From a virus: a stretch of DNA of 40,737 nucleotides. A program made the position numbers and the translations under genes. The stretch is taken from IMG/VR virus record IMGVR_UViG_3300035670_000519, positions 1 through 40,737 of that record. One strand, 5' to 3'. Every line of letters starts with the position of its first letter. Position 1 is the first letter of the stretch. Shown here piece after piece: positions 1 to 7,603 of the stretch. The notes beneath the pieces are model-generated. The model searched no databases and was not told the origin of the DNA. It worked only from the letters and a program-made list of their open reading frames with translations.

Positions 1-123
1 ATAAAATAGATTAGATGGAAAAAGGCTTATTACAAGCCTTTTTCTAATTTATATTTTATTTAAAAAGTAAATAGTATTTCATTTAAAAACCCCACAATCA
101 TTTGATAGAAACATTCGATCTGT
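1..123. repeat. Left copy of terminal duplicated block A
   Basis: This 123-bp block matches 40396-40518 (constant offset 40395) except inside the loop of a terminator hairpin at 29-33. It is followed by a divergent segment (124-205 here, 40519-40632 at the other end) and then by a second identical block (206-310 and 40633-40737). The arrangement is consistent with a circular genome whose ends meet here, or with two copies of a regulator locus. Confidence 0.9.
19..43 (+). terminator. Rho-independent terminator, loop ATTAC
   Basis: A 10-bp perfect stem AAAAAGGCTT/AAGCCTTTTT encloses the loop ATTAC and ends in a T-tract. The equivalent hairpin at 40414-40438 has an identical stem, but the loop is GTAAT, the exact reverse complement. 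On a circular map it would follow the gene at 40116-40352. The A-tract on the other side makes it potentially bidirectional. Confidence 0.8.
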
Positions 124-206
124 GACACATTTTGTAGCATATAGATTAATTCAAAAATCGATCCGTAATCTAGTGACTTTCGAACCCCATTTTTAGTATT
201 ATTATA
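117..206 (+). promoter_or_regulatory. Operator/promoter region of the RHH regulator, allele 1
   Basis: The region has GATCTGT at 117-123 and a related GATCCGT at 160-166. It also has TAGTATTATTATA at 194-206, which resembles the element upstream of the late genes and closely matches the variant upstream of terS. The ribosome binding site AAAGGTGGTGAT follows directly. It is 32 bp shorter than the corresponding region at 40519-40632 and largely unrelated to it except for the shared promoter-like CATTTTTAGTA core. I infer autoregulation by the downstream regulator. Confidence 0.5.
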
Positions 207-221
207 AAGGTGGTGATATTT

Positions 222-467
222 ATGGCTAATCCTTTCAAAACAGTAAGGTTATGGGATGAAGATATATGGTTAGAAATGTGGGATTTTAGAACAGAACATG
301 GCTATACAAGTATAGAACAAGTAATATATGTAGCCTGGGAAGCTTTCAAACAGCAATATAAAGAAGAAATTATCAGGGAAGAAATAGCAAAGATAATTAA
401 AGATGAAAATGATGCTGAAATATTAAGACAAAAAATAAGACAAAAATTATTAAAAGGCTTTTTATAA
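222..467 (+). CDS. Ribbon-helix-helix-like small DNA-binding regulator
   Basis: An 81-residue protein. I place the start at ATG 222, seven bases after the ribosome binding site AAGGTGGTGA. An in-frame GTG lies upstream at 210 but sits inside that site. The N-terminus has the ribbon-helix-helix layout: a short strand (KTVRL), an acidic-aromatic helix (residues about 12-27), a GYTS turn and a second helix (SIEQVIYVAWEAFKQQY), followed by a charged helical tail. RHH proteins bind DNA as dimers through the strand, usually at repeated operators. Repeated GATCTGT sites upstream fit autoregulation. The stop codon lies within the gene's own terminator hairpin. A second copy of its start appears at 40649. 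The family assignment is by pattern only. Confidence 0.6.
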   Translation: MANPFKTVRLWDEDIWLEMWDFRTEHGYTSIEQVIYVAWEAFKQQYKEEIIREEIAKIIKDENDAEILRQKIRQKLLKGFL

Positions 468-476
468 GCCTTTTTT
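452..476 (+). terminator. Terminator overlapping the RHH gene stop
   Basis: The stem AAAAGGCTT/AAGCCTTTT with loop TTTAT is followed by a T-tract. The stop codon TAA lies at the end of the loop and the start of the 3' arm. The stem is the same as in the terminators at 19-43 and 40414-40438, with a third loop sequence. Confidence 0.8.
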
Positions 477-481
477 AATTT

Positions 482-690
482 ATTAGTAAACTTATTTTAG
501 TAAACCCTTACTAAAGTAAGAAATTTATGTTCATGTCTTATATATTAATATAGGACATGAAAAAAAACATATACATTAGTAAACTTATTTTAGTAAACCC
601 TTACTAAAGTAAGAAATTTATGTTCATGTCTTATATATTAATATAGGACATGAAAAAAAACATATACATTAGTAAACTTATTTTAGTAAA
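482..690 (+). repeat. 93-bp tandem repeat, 2.25 copies, with hairpin
   Basis: Two identical 93-bp units (482-574 and 575-667) are followed by a 23-bp partial third (668-690). Each unit has TTAGTAAAC and TTTTAGTAAAC, a near-palindrome CTTACTAAAGTAAG, and an AT-rich hairpin with arms TTCATGTC and GACATGAA followed by eight A's. The array has no coding capacity and lies directly upstream of the MerR-like/PrimPol operon. A diverged copy with a 94-bp period lies at 26340-26472. It could be a regulatory array or a replication origin; the sequence does not decide which. Confidence 0.9.
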
Positions 691-698
691 GCTATAAT
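668..698 (+). promoter_or_regulatory. Probable promoter of the replication operon
   Basis: A consensus -10 TATAAT lies at 693-698, with no good -35. The upstream 25 bp are the partial third copy of the tandem unit, with TTAGTAAAC and TTTTAGTAAAG motifs abutting the -10. A factor bound to the repeated motif could therefore activate or block this promoter. Confidence 0.45.
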
Positions 699-764
699 AA
701 AAAGTTAATTTAGATCTATATATCTTATATAATAATAAAAAATAAATAAAAGGTGATGATTTTA

Positions 765-932
765 ATGTTAGTTAAAAGTATTAAAGAAGTAGCAAAAGAA
801 GTAGGATTTAGCGTTCAATCTATACGATATTGGATTCTAAAAGGAATCGTAAAACCACAAAAAATAGGATCAACATTCATATTTACAGAAGAAGATATTG
901 TTGAAATTAAAAACCACATAAATAGGGGGTAA
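765..932 (+). CDS. MerR-like helix-turn-helix mini-regulator
   Basis: A 55-residue protein (starts MLVKSIKEVAKEVGFS) with ATG at 765 after the strong site AAAGGTGATGAT. Residues 4-28 form a helix-turn-helix (IKEVAKEVGFSVQSIRYW), followed by a winged segment (GIVKPQKIGSTFIFTEEDI) as in the DNA-binding half of MerR/excisionase proteins. There is no effector domain. Its last codons, AGG GGG TAA, double as the ribosome binding site for the PrimPol-helicase starting at 941, so the two are translationally linked. It could control the operon through the repeats just upstream, or act as a replication initiator. It is too short to assign further. Confidence 0.75.
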   Translation: MLVKSIKEVAKEVGFSVQSIRYWILKGIVKPQKIGSTFIFTEEDIVEIKNHINRG

Positions 933-940
933 AATACGGA

Positions 941-3661
941 ATGGCTAAAACCTTTAAATGCAATATAATTCATCCAGGATTTAAAAATAAAAAACAAATT
1001 AAAACGGGATCAGTAGTAAATGCTTTATGGAAACCAGATGCACGAAACTTGGAAATAACACCAGAAGATTTTTGTGATTCAATATTAAATGGTGATGTAT
1101 TTATTCCATCAGTATGCAACACGCCTATTAAAACTGAAGATGGTAATAATTTAATTCTAACACCCCAAAATATCCCAATTTACAATCCATTATTTGAAAT
1201 ACACACTAAATGGGATGAAAAATTAAAAAAATCGATATTAAATGATGACTATTCCACATTTAATGAATTTTATAAGATAATATATCGTAAACAAGAAAAA
1301 TGTTGGACTGAACAATGGTTATTAGGATTAGATTTTGATTCACAAGAAGAAAAAATAGTGAATAATAAAATATATCCTGAAATAATAATTAATTTTAATA
1401 AAGTAGATAAAATTCTAAAAGATAATAATCTAACACCATTCTTTATTTATGAAACCATGGGCCACACGGTAGAATTGCCAAAAAGAAGATATGTATTTAA
1501 ATTAGAAAAACCTATTACAAGTTATCAAGAAGCTAAATGGTATCAATACCAATTGATGAATTTATTTCCTAAAGATACGGACATAGGATGTGATAAAAGC
1601 TGTAGTGATTTATGTAGGGTATTCTTTGGAACTAATAATCCTAATAAATTAGTATTCTTTGATGCCGATATTTATCAGGATTTATCCACTTTTGGCAAAC
1701 CACCAGCTTTCCAACATACAGATTTTCAAGTATTATATAATTCATATTATCATTTAATAACACCAATTAGAACAACACCAAGTAATTATTCCAACACTTA
1801 CAATGGTAAATGCCCTTTATTAGATAAATGGAATAATCAAGACTATTCTTTAGGCTTCTCAGATATGCAGATGTTAATGACCATTTATACTAACGTTGAA
1901 AACGGTAGAATAGAATGGGAAAAATTATTATATTTAAACCAAAAAGTTAATGGAACACAGGCTTATGACCCGGATATATGGTTAAATAATTTTGATACAA
2001 TGAAAAGCAAAGAATATAAATGTATTTCATGTAAAAAATGTAATCATTGTATTCGAAATAACAGAACACCTTTAGATTTCTTTCAAAAAAAACCTGTAAT
2101 CAATATAAAATATTTAGGTGAAAAAATATACAATGAAACTATTGATGATGCGAGCAAAGAACTAAATGATTTTATTATGAATAATTATCAAAATATGAAC
2201 TTTAAATATGCTATAAACGCACCAACGGGGGTAGGTAAGACAGAAATAATGATAAAAATAGCCAAACCAAATGATATATTATGCGCACCAACCCATGCTT
2301 TAATTGAAGAAATAGCCCAAAGATTTTTAAAAAATGGCAATAATAATTATATTATTTCTTTAAAAATTCCGCCGCTATTATCACAATCTGATGAAGATGA
2401 ATATATTTCTTTAGTAAATAAAGGAATGGTATGGGAAGCCAGTAATTTTTGGAAAAATATAGTTAATAAATATCCTAAACCTAATATTCATCAAGATTAT
2501 TTAAATAATCAAGAAATTATTAAAAAATGTAATGATAAAATAATCTTATGCACACATGCAAAATTAAACCATTTAATTAGAACCAGAAAAATAAATAATA
2601 TGGATATAGGGGTTATTTATATTGATGAAGATCCAACCGAAAATATATTTATTAAAGAAGAAACTATTTATTTAAGTGATTTAGAAAAATTAATAAATTT
2701 AATTATTCCAGGTGGATTTTATATCAAAGAACTGACTGATAAAATACAAAAAATTTATGAATTCATTTTAAGTGGTAAAAAAACTATTAATTGGATGGAA
2801 TATATTTCAGATTTTAATTTTAAAGAAATTAAAGAACTTAAAAATATATTCAGTAATTATTTCTATAAACAATATCCGGATATTCAATATCCTGTTCATC
2901 ATATATTCAGTGATAAAATATATGATGAAAAACCTAAAATAGAATTAGTAATTAACAAATTTAGGATGGAAGTAGATAAAAATAAAGCCGATGTAATAAG
3001 GATAATAAAGAAAAATATAATTGATCATAATCGTATATTTTTATTTTCAGCAACCATTAATAGCAAAATGGCTAAACACCTCGGATTTGATTTTAAAAAC
3101 ATTGACTATAATTACAGAAATGAAAATTTAATACAATATCCTTTATTGAATTTAAACAAAAGTGATTTAACATTAAAAAATAAAGATAATAGTGAATGTA
3201 TTAAAAAAGCCAAAAAAATTAATGATATTCTATTAAATGAAGATGTGATAATATTAACACATATGGGATTGGATAAAGGTAAAAATATATTTCAATATAT
3301 AAATAAACCAATACATCCACAAATTCATTTTTGGAATAGTGAAGGCTATGATATATTAAAAGGTAAAGATATAGCAATAATAGGAACACCCAGAAAACAC
3401 GATAACGCTATTTTTACTATAGCCGCAGGATTAGATATTCCAATTACAAATATTAAAAAAAATAAAATAAAACAAAAATTAAATGATTTTGATTTTATTT
3501 ATTATACTTTTTCAGACCCTAAATTAGCGGAAATAGAAACTTACCTAATAGATAAAGAACTAACACAACTTATAGGAAGATCCAGAACAACCAGAACTGA
3601 CGCCAAAGTATTTATTTTTAGTAATTATCCAACTAAAGGTATAAATTTAAAAGGGGAATAA
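941..3661 (+). CDS. PrimPol-like primase fused to SF2 helicase
   Basis: A 906-residue protein that is probably the central replication enzyme. The N-terminal half looks like an archaeo-eukaryotic primase: GLDFD with D131 and D133, then a strand ending in GH (H175) with the downstream KRRYVFKL stretch, then the D218/D223/R226 segment before VFFGTNN. A four-cysteine knuckle follows (C361, C364, C367, C370). The C-terminal half is a superfamily 2 helicase: Walker A APTGVGKT at 427-434, an Ia-like CAPTHALIEE, motif II DEDP at 562-565, motif III SAT at 703-705, and motif VI QLIGRSR at 876-882. With no DNA polymerase gene visible, this protein presumably primes, and perhaps extends, DNA at the fork. 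The helicase motifs are clear. The primase assignment rests on motif spacing. Confidence 0.75.
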   Translation: MAKTFKCNIIHPGFKNKKQIKTGSVVNALWKPDARNLEITPEDFCDSILNGDVFIPSVCNTPIKTEDGNNLILTPQNIPIYNPLFEIHTKWDEKLKKSILNDDYSTFNEFYKIIYRKQEKCWTEQWLLGLDFDSQEEKIVNNKIYPEIIINFNKVDKILKDNNLTPFFIYETMGHTVELPKRRYVFKLEKPITSYQEAKWYQYQLMNLFPKDTDIGCDKSCSDLCRVFFGTNNPNKLVFFDADIYQDLSTFGKPPAFQHTDFQVLYNSYYHLITPIRTTPSNYSNTYNGKCPLLDKWNNQDYSLGFSDMQMLMTIYTNVENGRIEWEKLLYLNQKVNGTQAYDPDIWLNNFDTMKSKEYKCISCKKCNHCIRNNRTPLDFFQKKPVINIKYLGEKIYNETIDDASKELNDFIMNNYQNMNFKYAINAPTGVGKTEIMIKIAKPNDILCAPTHALIEEIAQRFLKNGNNNYIISLKIPPLLSQSDEDEYISLVNKGMVWEASNFWKNIVNKYPKPNIHQDYLNNQEIIKKCNDKIILCTHAKLNHLIRTRKINNMDIGVIYIDEDPTENIFIKEETIYLSDLEKLINLIIPGGFYIKELTDKIQKIYEFILSGKKTINWMEYISDFNFKEIKELKNIFSNYFYKQYPDIQYPVHHIFSDKIYDEKPKIELVINKFRMEVDKNKADVIRIIKKNIIDHNRIFLFSATINSKMAKHLGFDFKNIDYNYRNENLIQYPLLNLNKSDLTLKNKDNSECIKKAKKINDILLNEDVIILTHMGLDKGKNIFQYINKPIHPQIHFWNSEGYDILKGKDIAIIGTPRKHDNAIFTIAAGLDIPITNIKKNKIKQKLNDFDFIYYTFSDPKLAEIETYLIDKELTQLIGRSRTTRTDAKVFIFSNYPTKGINLKGE

Positions 3662-3663
3662 AG

Positions 3664-4158
3664 ATGAATTTTAAAGATGAAGATTTAAAAATGGAATTCA
3701 AGAATTCGGTAAAAAATTCAATGCGTATGGAACTTAAAGAAAAGATAGAAAATGAATGTACAGGATGTAGAAAGGATAAAATTAAAAAAGATATTTGTAT
3801 TAATGAAAGAATTGATTTAATAATGAAAAATTATAGTGGTGGATACAAATGTAATTTTTGTAAAACATGTGATTTATGTAAATTAAAGAAAGAAAAAACT
3901 GAAATATTAGAAAATAAATTTAATAATATTAGAAAATTAGAAGAAAAATATTCACATCTTAGACCTATAAATTTTAATCTAAAAGAATTTTTAATAAATT
4001 GTTTTATGGATATAGCAAAAAATAAAAATGAAAAAGAAATGATAGAAAGATACTATGAATTTTTAGATTTAGAATTATATTTTACAGATAAACAAAAAGG
4101 TATAGATAATAGTGAAAAATTAATAAGTGAAATGATAATTGATAAATTAATAGAATAA
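3664..4158 (+). CDS. Cysteine-rich putative zinc-binding protein
   Basis: A 164-residue charged protein starting three bases after the PrimPol-helicase stop, with GGGGAATAAAG before its ATG. It has two cysteine groups: ENECTGCRKDK...DIC near residues 28-42 and CNFCKTCDLC near residues 57-66. The second resembles the CISCKKCNHC knuckle inside the PrimPol-helicase, so both may carry the same kind of metal-binding module. The rest is predicted helical. Position suggests a replication accessory role. Function is unknown. Confidence 0.6.
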   Translation: MNFKDEDLKMEFKNSVKNSMRMELKEKIENECTGCRKDKIKKDICINERIDLIMKNYSGGYKCNFCKTCDLCKLKKEKTEILENKFNNIRKLEEKYSHLRPINFNLKEFLINCFMDIAKNKNEKEMIERYYEFLDLELYFTDKQKGIDNSEKLISEMIIDKLIE

Positions 4159-4170
4159 AGGGGAATAATA

Positions 4171-4698
4171 ATGAAAAGTATAAATTATCCTAAAAGTGAA
4201 ACAGAATATTTAACTTTAAAAGAAGAACAAATGGAATTATTAAAAAAAATATTAAAAAACTACTTTACACCTTATAAAAATAAAAATAATATATCTAGTA
4301 AAACTTCATCTTATGGATGGAAACATACTTTTGAAAATATTTGTGGATTTTATATTAGTAATATTGATTTCAAAGAAGCTATGAAACAATTAGGGGAATA
4401 TAATTATGATATTTATAATAGTATTAATGTATATTACAATATAACTAAACATCAATCAGATTTATTACATAGCTTAGGTGATTTCTGTAAAGGTAATTCT
4501 GTATTTTATTTTTATCATTATAAACCCGGAAGTAAACATTATGAAGAAACTATTGATGCAATTAAACAAATTCAAAAAGAAGTAAAATTATATTGGGATA
4601 ATTATTTATCTGAAATAGATGATGAAGTGATTTTTAATCATATTAATAAAAAATGGATGTATAATGATAAAGACTTTTTAGATCAATATAATATATAA
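4171..4698 (+). CDS. Hypothetical early protein
   Basis: A 175-residue protein starting after the ribosome binding site AAAGGGGAATAATA, 12 bases downstream of its neighbour. It is rich in Tyr, Asn and Lys, predicted mostly helical and soluble, with no motif I recognise. It lies in the replication operon. Confidence 0.6.
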   Translation: MKSINYPKSETEYLTLKEEQMELLKKILKNYFTPYKNKNNISSKTSSYGWKHTFENICGFYISNIDFKEAMKQLGEYNYDIYNSINVYYNITKHQSDLLHSLGDFCKGNSVFYFYHYKPGSKHYEETIDAIKQIQKEVKLYWDNYLSEIDDEVIFNHINKKWMYNDKDFLDQYNI

Positions 4699-4732
4699 AT
4701 TGATTAACAATAAAGAAGGATGGTATGTATAA

Positions 4733-5050
4733 ATGTATATAGTTAAAAATAAAGAAGGAATATTATGTATGATAGAAAAAGAAGAAGAAGCTAAAAAATT
4801 ATGTTATTTAATGAATAAATATGATAGTGATAATGAATATAGTTATGTAAAATATTATAAGACTATATGTGAAGATGTTGAAAAATATTTTTATGATGTA
4901 ATATATTATCAAGAATTATTTAAAGTTGAAAACAGGGATAAATATAAAAGTATAGCTGAATTAAAAGAAAAAGTAGTTAATTATAAATATGATAAAATTA
5001 TGGCTGAATATACATTAGACATTTTAACAGGGGGTATAAATGATGTATAA
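4733..5050 (+). CDS. Hypothetical early protein
   Basis: A 105-residue protein with ATG at 4733 after GAAGGATGGTATGTATAA. It is strongly charged with many Tyr and Glu. Its last 11 bases overlap the next gene, showing translational coupling. No recognisable domain. Confidence 0.55.
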   Translation: MYIVKNKEGILCMIEKEEEAKKLCYLMNKYDSDNEYSYVKYYKTICEDVEKYFYDVIYYQELFKVENRDKYKSIAELKEKVVNYKYDKIMAEYTLDILTGGINDV

Positions 5051-5348
5051 TATAAATAGAAACCCAGGGGATGAAGTATTTTTATATTTACAAGAACATT
5101 TTAGTGAAACAGAAAATAAACGCAATATTTATCTAAGATATAGTAGTAATACAAAATTAATTATGACCCTAAAATATTTGAATAAACACTTTTTTAGTAA
5201 TTATTTAATAGGAAGATTTAATAGAAGTGATGCCATTAAAATATGTATTCAATTTAGGGACATTGAAGTAGAAGATTTTGGTAGGGCTTTAATATTAGTA
5301 GACGCTTTAATAGAACCTTACAAAATAATGGCTAAATTAATTGAATAA
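5040..5348 (+). CDS. Hypothetical early protein
   Basis: A 102-residue protein with ATG at 5040 or 5043, preceded by GGGGG in the end of the upstream gene. It has an alternating helix/strand profile with no recognised motif. It ends just before the promoter at 5352-5380, so it is probably the last gene of the first early operon. Confidence 0.55.
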   Translation: MMYNINRNPGDEVFLYLQEHFSETENKRNIYLRYSSNTKLIMTLKYLNKHFFSNYLIGRFNRSDAIKICIQFRDIEVEDFGRALILVDALIEPYKIMAKLIE

Positions 5349-5351
5349 TCA

Positions 5352-5380
5352 TTTACTTATTATAAAAAATATGGTATAGT
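5352..5380 (+). promoter_or_regulatory. Sigma-70/SigA-type promoter
   Basis: TTTACT (5352-5357), a 17-bp spacer and TATAGT (5375-5380) match a housekeeping promoter well. A 5' UTR of about 20-25 bases would lead to the AAAGGAAGTG site of the gene at 5410. It is one of the few sites here with a recognisable -35. Confidence 0.6.
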
Positions 5381-5409
5381 TATATTAAATAATAAAGGAA
5401 GTGACGAAC

Positions 5410-5727
5410 ATGAATAATTTAAAAACTTTAGTTAAACTATTAAATGAAAATGGAATATTTAATGAATTTATTGATGAAGGAACCGAAGATGAATGTGTTA
5501 AAATAAAGTATCAAGGTGAAATTTATAAGGTGACAATATCCAATATATTATTTGAACTTTGGCACCTAAATTTTGATGGAATGGGCTGGCATGAACAAGG
5601 ATATTACAAGAAAGCAGAATTGCTTATAGATTACGTAAAAAGACATTTACACGACAAAATAAAATATGGTAAAGCAGCTTTTTTTAAAAAAATAAAAAAA
5701 AATAATAAAAAGTGTTATAAAAAATAA
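5410..5727 (+). CDS. Hypothetical early protein, basic C-terminus
   Basis: A 105-residue protein. I choose ATG 5410 because the site AAAGGAAG lies 6-13 bases upstream; a GTG at 5401 would overlap it. The middle is aromatic (FELWHLNFDGMGWHEQGYY), and the last 20 residues are almost all Lys/Asn, which suggests nucleic-acid binding. No known family recognised. It is transcribed just ahead of the single-strand DNA-binding protein. Confidence 0.55.
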   Translation: MNNLKTLVKLLNENGIFNEFIDEGTEDECVKIKYQGEIYKVTISNILFELWHLNFDGMGWHEQGYYKKAELLIDYVKRHLHDKIKYGKAAFFKKIKKNNKKCYKK

Positions 5728-5792
5728 ACGTTCAACGTATTATATAAATGTAACTAAAAACTTTAAATTAATTAAAAGGATGGTAAAAGAAT

Positions 5793-6395
5793 ATGGGAAT
5801 GTTAAAAAATGTTAGGGTTAATTGGGTATCACTATTACAACCGAAAGAAAATCTACAGGGTGAACTAGAATATTCAACGCAAATTATTATCAGCAAAGAT
5901 AATAAAGAAGCTTTAGACGCTTTGAATACAATGTTCAAGATGACTTTGGATAAAGCAACACAAGATTTTGGGGCTAAAGAAACTAAAGGTATAAAACTAG
6001 ACAAACTTAAAGATGGTGATTTAGCTAAAGATGCCGATGGAAATCCTATTGAATGCCTTAAAAACTCGTATTACATGTCGGTAAAAAATAAAAAGGCACC
6101 CCAAGTAATTAAAGCTTATAAAAAAGAAGGTAAAATTATAAGATTGCCAGCTGAACCAAATGATATTTATTCAGGATGTTATGGTATGGTAGACTTAAAC
6201 CCTTATTTCTATAATGCTAAACTTAACAAAGGAATAACTTTTTATATCAATTCATTTATCAAAACACGAGATGGTGAAAACTTAGGTGGAAGTAAAACAG
6301 ATGTATATAGTATAGATATAGACGATGCAGCTTTGGAAGAAATGGAAGATTTTGCTGATTCATTAGAAGATAAAGATGGCTGGTCATCTATATAA
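5793..6395 (+). CDS. DUF2815-type phage single-stranded DNA-binding protein
   Basis: A 200-residue protein matching the DUF2815 pattern as I know it: an N-terminal VRVNWVSLLQPKENLQGE-like strand, the STQIIISKDNKEAL segment, then IYSGCYGMVDLNPYFYN followed by KGITFYINSFIKTRDGENLGG. These proteins have an OB-like fold related to T7 gp2.5 and coat single-stranded DNA during replication. The acidic C-terminus (DALEEMEDFADSLEDKDG-like) is typical of phage SSBs, where it recruits replication partners. It is separated from later genes by a strong terminator at 6433-6465 and so is probably expressed at higher level. The ribosome binding site is AAAGGATGG. Confidence 0.85.
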   Translation: MGMLKNVRVNWVSLLQPKENLQGELEYSTQIIISKDNKEALDALNTMFKMTLDKATQDFGAKETKGIKLDKLKDGDLAKDADGNPIECLKNSYYMSVKNKKAPQVIKAYKKEGKIIRLPAEPNDIYSGCYGMVDLNPYFYNAKLNKGITFYINSFIKTRDGENLGGSKTDVYSIDIDDAALEEMEDFADSLEDKDGWSSI

Positions 6396-6432
6396 TTCAA
6401 TTTAATTTATAACATTTAATTTAATAATAATT

Positions 6433-6465
6433 AGCCCGGATGATTAAAAATCCGGGCTTTTTTTT
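6433..6465 (+). terminator. Rho-independent terminator after SSB gene
   Basis: The GC-rich stem AGCCCGGAT/ATCCGGGCT encloses an 8-nt A-rich loop and is followed by a run of T's. It is one of the most stable hairpins in the window. Confidence 0.9.
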
Positions 6466-6552
6466 ATATAATAATATATATAAAAATTTTTTTTAAATTA
6501 TATAATAAAATATCTAAATTAATTTATTAATAGTTAAGGGGAAAATAACAAA

Positions 6553-6834
6553 ATGGGTAATAGGAATGAATATTTAATTTATAGTAAACAAGATGTAATT
6601 GAATTGTTAGAAGATGGCCGTGATTTATTATTTGAAGCTTTTTTAAAAAACAAACATAATATTATAGAAGATAATAAACACATCACCAGAATATCCTGGA
6701 ATGCTAATAGGGATGAATATAGATGGACATGCACTTATAACACAATTCAAGTAAATTATTTTTATTTATCTGTTAACAAAACTATTAATTTATTGTATCA
6801 ATTTAGAAAGATTTACAATAATTCTAATAAATAA
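6553..6834 (+). CDS. Hypothetical early protein
   Basis: A 93-residue protein with ATG at 6553 after AAGGGGAAAATAACAAA. It is first in a new early operon after the terminator. The 6466-6540 upstream stretch is almost pure A/T with several TATAAT-like hexamers, so its promoter cannot be placed exactly. No recognised domain. Confidence 0.55.
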   Translation: MGNRNEYLIYSKQDVIELLEDGRDLLFEAFLKNKHNIIEDNKHITRISWNANRDEYRWTCTYNTIQVNYFYLSVNKTINLLYQFRKIYNNSNK

Positions 6835-6857
6835 AAAGTAAAAGGAAGGTAATTTAT

Positions 6858-7340
6858 ATGGTAGAAAATTACAGAACACAAAGGGAATGGGCAGATTATT
6901 ACATTCAGGAACAGTTGAATATTTTAAAGTATATTTATCAGGTTGAAGATTTACATGAAGAAATAACAACAATACAACAAGATACTAAAGAATGTACAGA
7001 TATTATTATTAAAATTAATAATGAAGAAATAAAAATAGGATTAAGGGTAAGAAAACCAGATAAATTAAAGTATCAAGATATAACATTTAGATCTTACCGT
7101 GAAGGTTGTAAAACAGAATTAGATAAAATGGATCAATTCTTAGGTAATTATAATTTATATTGTTGGACAGATGAAACTAAAGAAATAGTAAGATTCGCTT
7201 ATATTCAGAATAGCCAAGAATTAGTAAATTTTTTAAGAAGTAAAAAAACAAAAATGAATAAAGACGGAATAACAGGATTTGTAAGATTAACATTTCCAGA
7301 AATTAAAAGATTTAAAGGAATAATAAAAGAAAAGAAATAA
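6858..7340 (+). CDS. Putative phage nuclease-like protein (tentative)
   Basis: A 160-residue protein with ATG at 6858 after AAAGGAAGG. The core reads TDIIIKINNEEIKIGLRVRKPD, then DITFRSYREG and KTELDKM, then a YNLYCWTDE segment and a late FVRLTFPEI strand. This D-x(n)-G-(I/A)-LRVR ... TELDKI arrangement resembles small phage proteins I associate with restriction-endonuclease-like folds. I cannot show catalytic residues with certainty. It could equally be a non-catalytic accessory protein. It lies upstream of RuvC in a recombination/replication context. Confidence 0.4.
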   Translation: MVENYRTQREWADYYIQEQLNILKYIYQVEDLHEEITTIQQDTKECTDIIIKINNEEIKIGLRVRKPDKLKYQDITFRSYREGCKTELDKMDQFLGNYNLYCWTDETKEIVRFAYIQNSQELVNFLRSKKTKMNKDGITGFVRLTFPEIKRFKGIIKEKK

Positions 7341-7384
7341 ATAACCTAAGTTAATGTATTACAAGTATAGGTGGTGATAATTAA

Positions 7385-7603
7385 ATGAATATATATTTAT
7401 TATATTATGGAAATATAATAAAACATGTATTCTTAAAAGAAAAAGATGCTTATGAAACTGTTAATATGTATAATTCTTCGGGCGGTAATGGTTGTTATAG
7501 GATTAAAGAATATGAAATAACCGATATTGAAGAATTATTAAAAGAACCTAAATTTGAAAAAAGATATAAAAAAGCAATAATGAATAAATTAGTAGGTGAT
7601 TAA
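7385..7603 (+). CDS. Hypothetical early protein
   Basis: A 72-residue protein with ATG at 7385 after the strong site AGGTGGTGATAATTAA. It is mixed alpha/beta with no recognised motif. Its end overlaps a possible GTG start of the next gene. Confidence 0.55.
   Translation: MNIYLLYYGNIIKHVFLKEKDAYETVNMYNSSGGNGCYRIKEYEITDIEELLKEPKFEKRYKKAIMNKLVGD

Noticed and set aside
482-690. Possible CRISPR array
   Set aside because: The 93-bp units are identical throughout with no variable spacers, so this is a tandem repeat.
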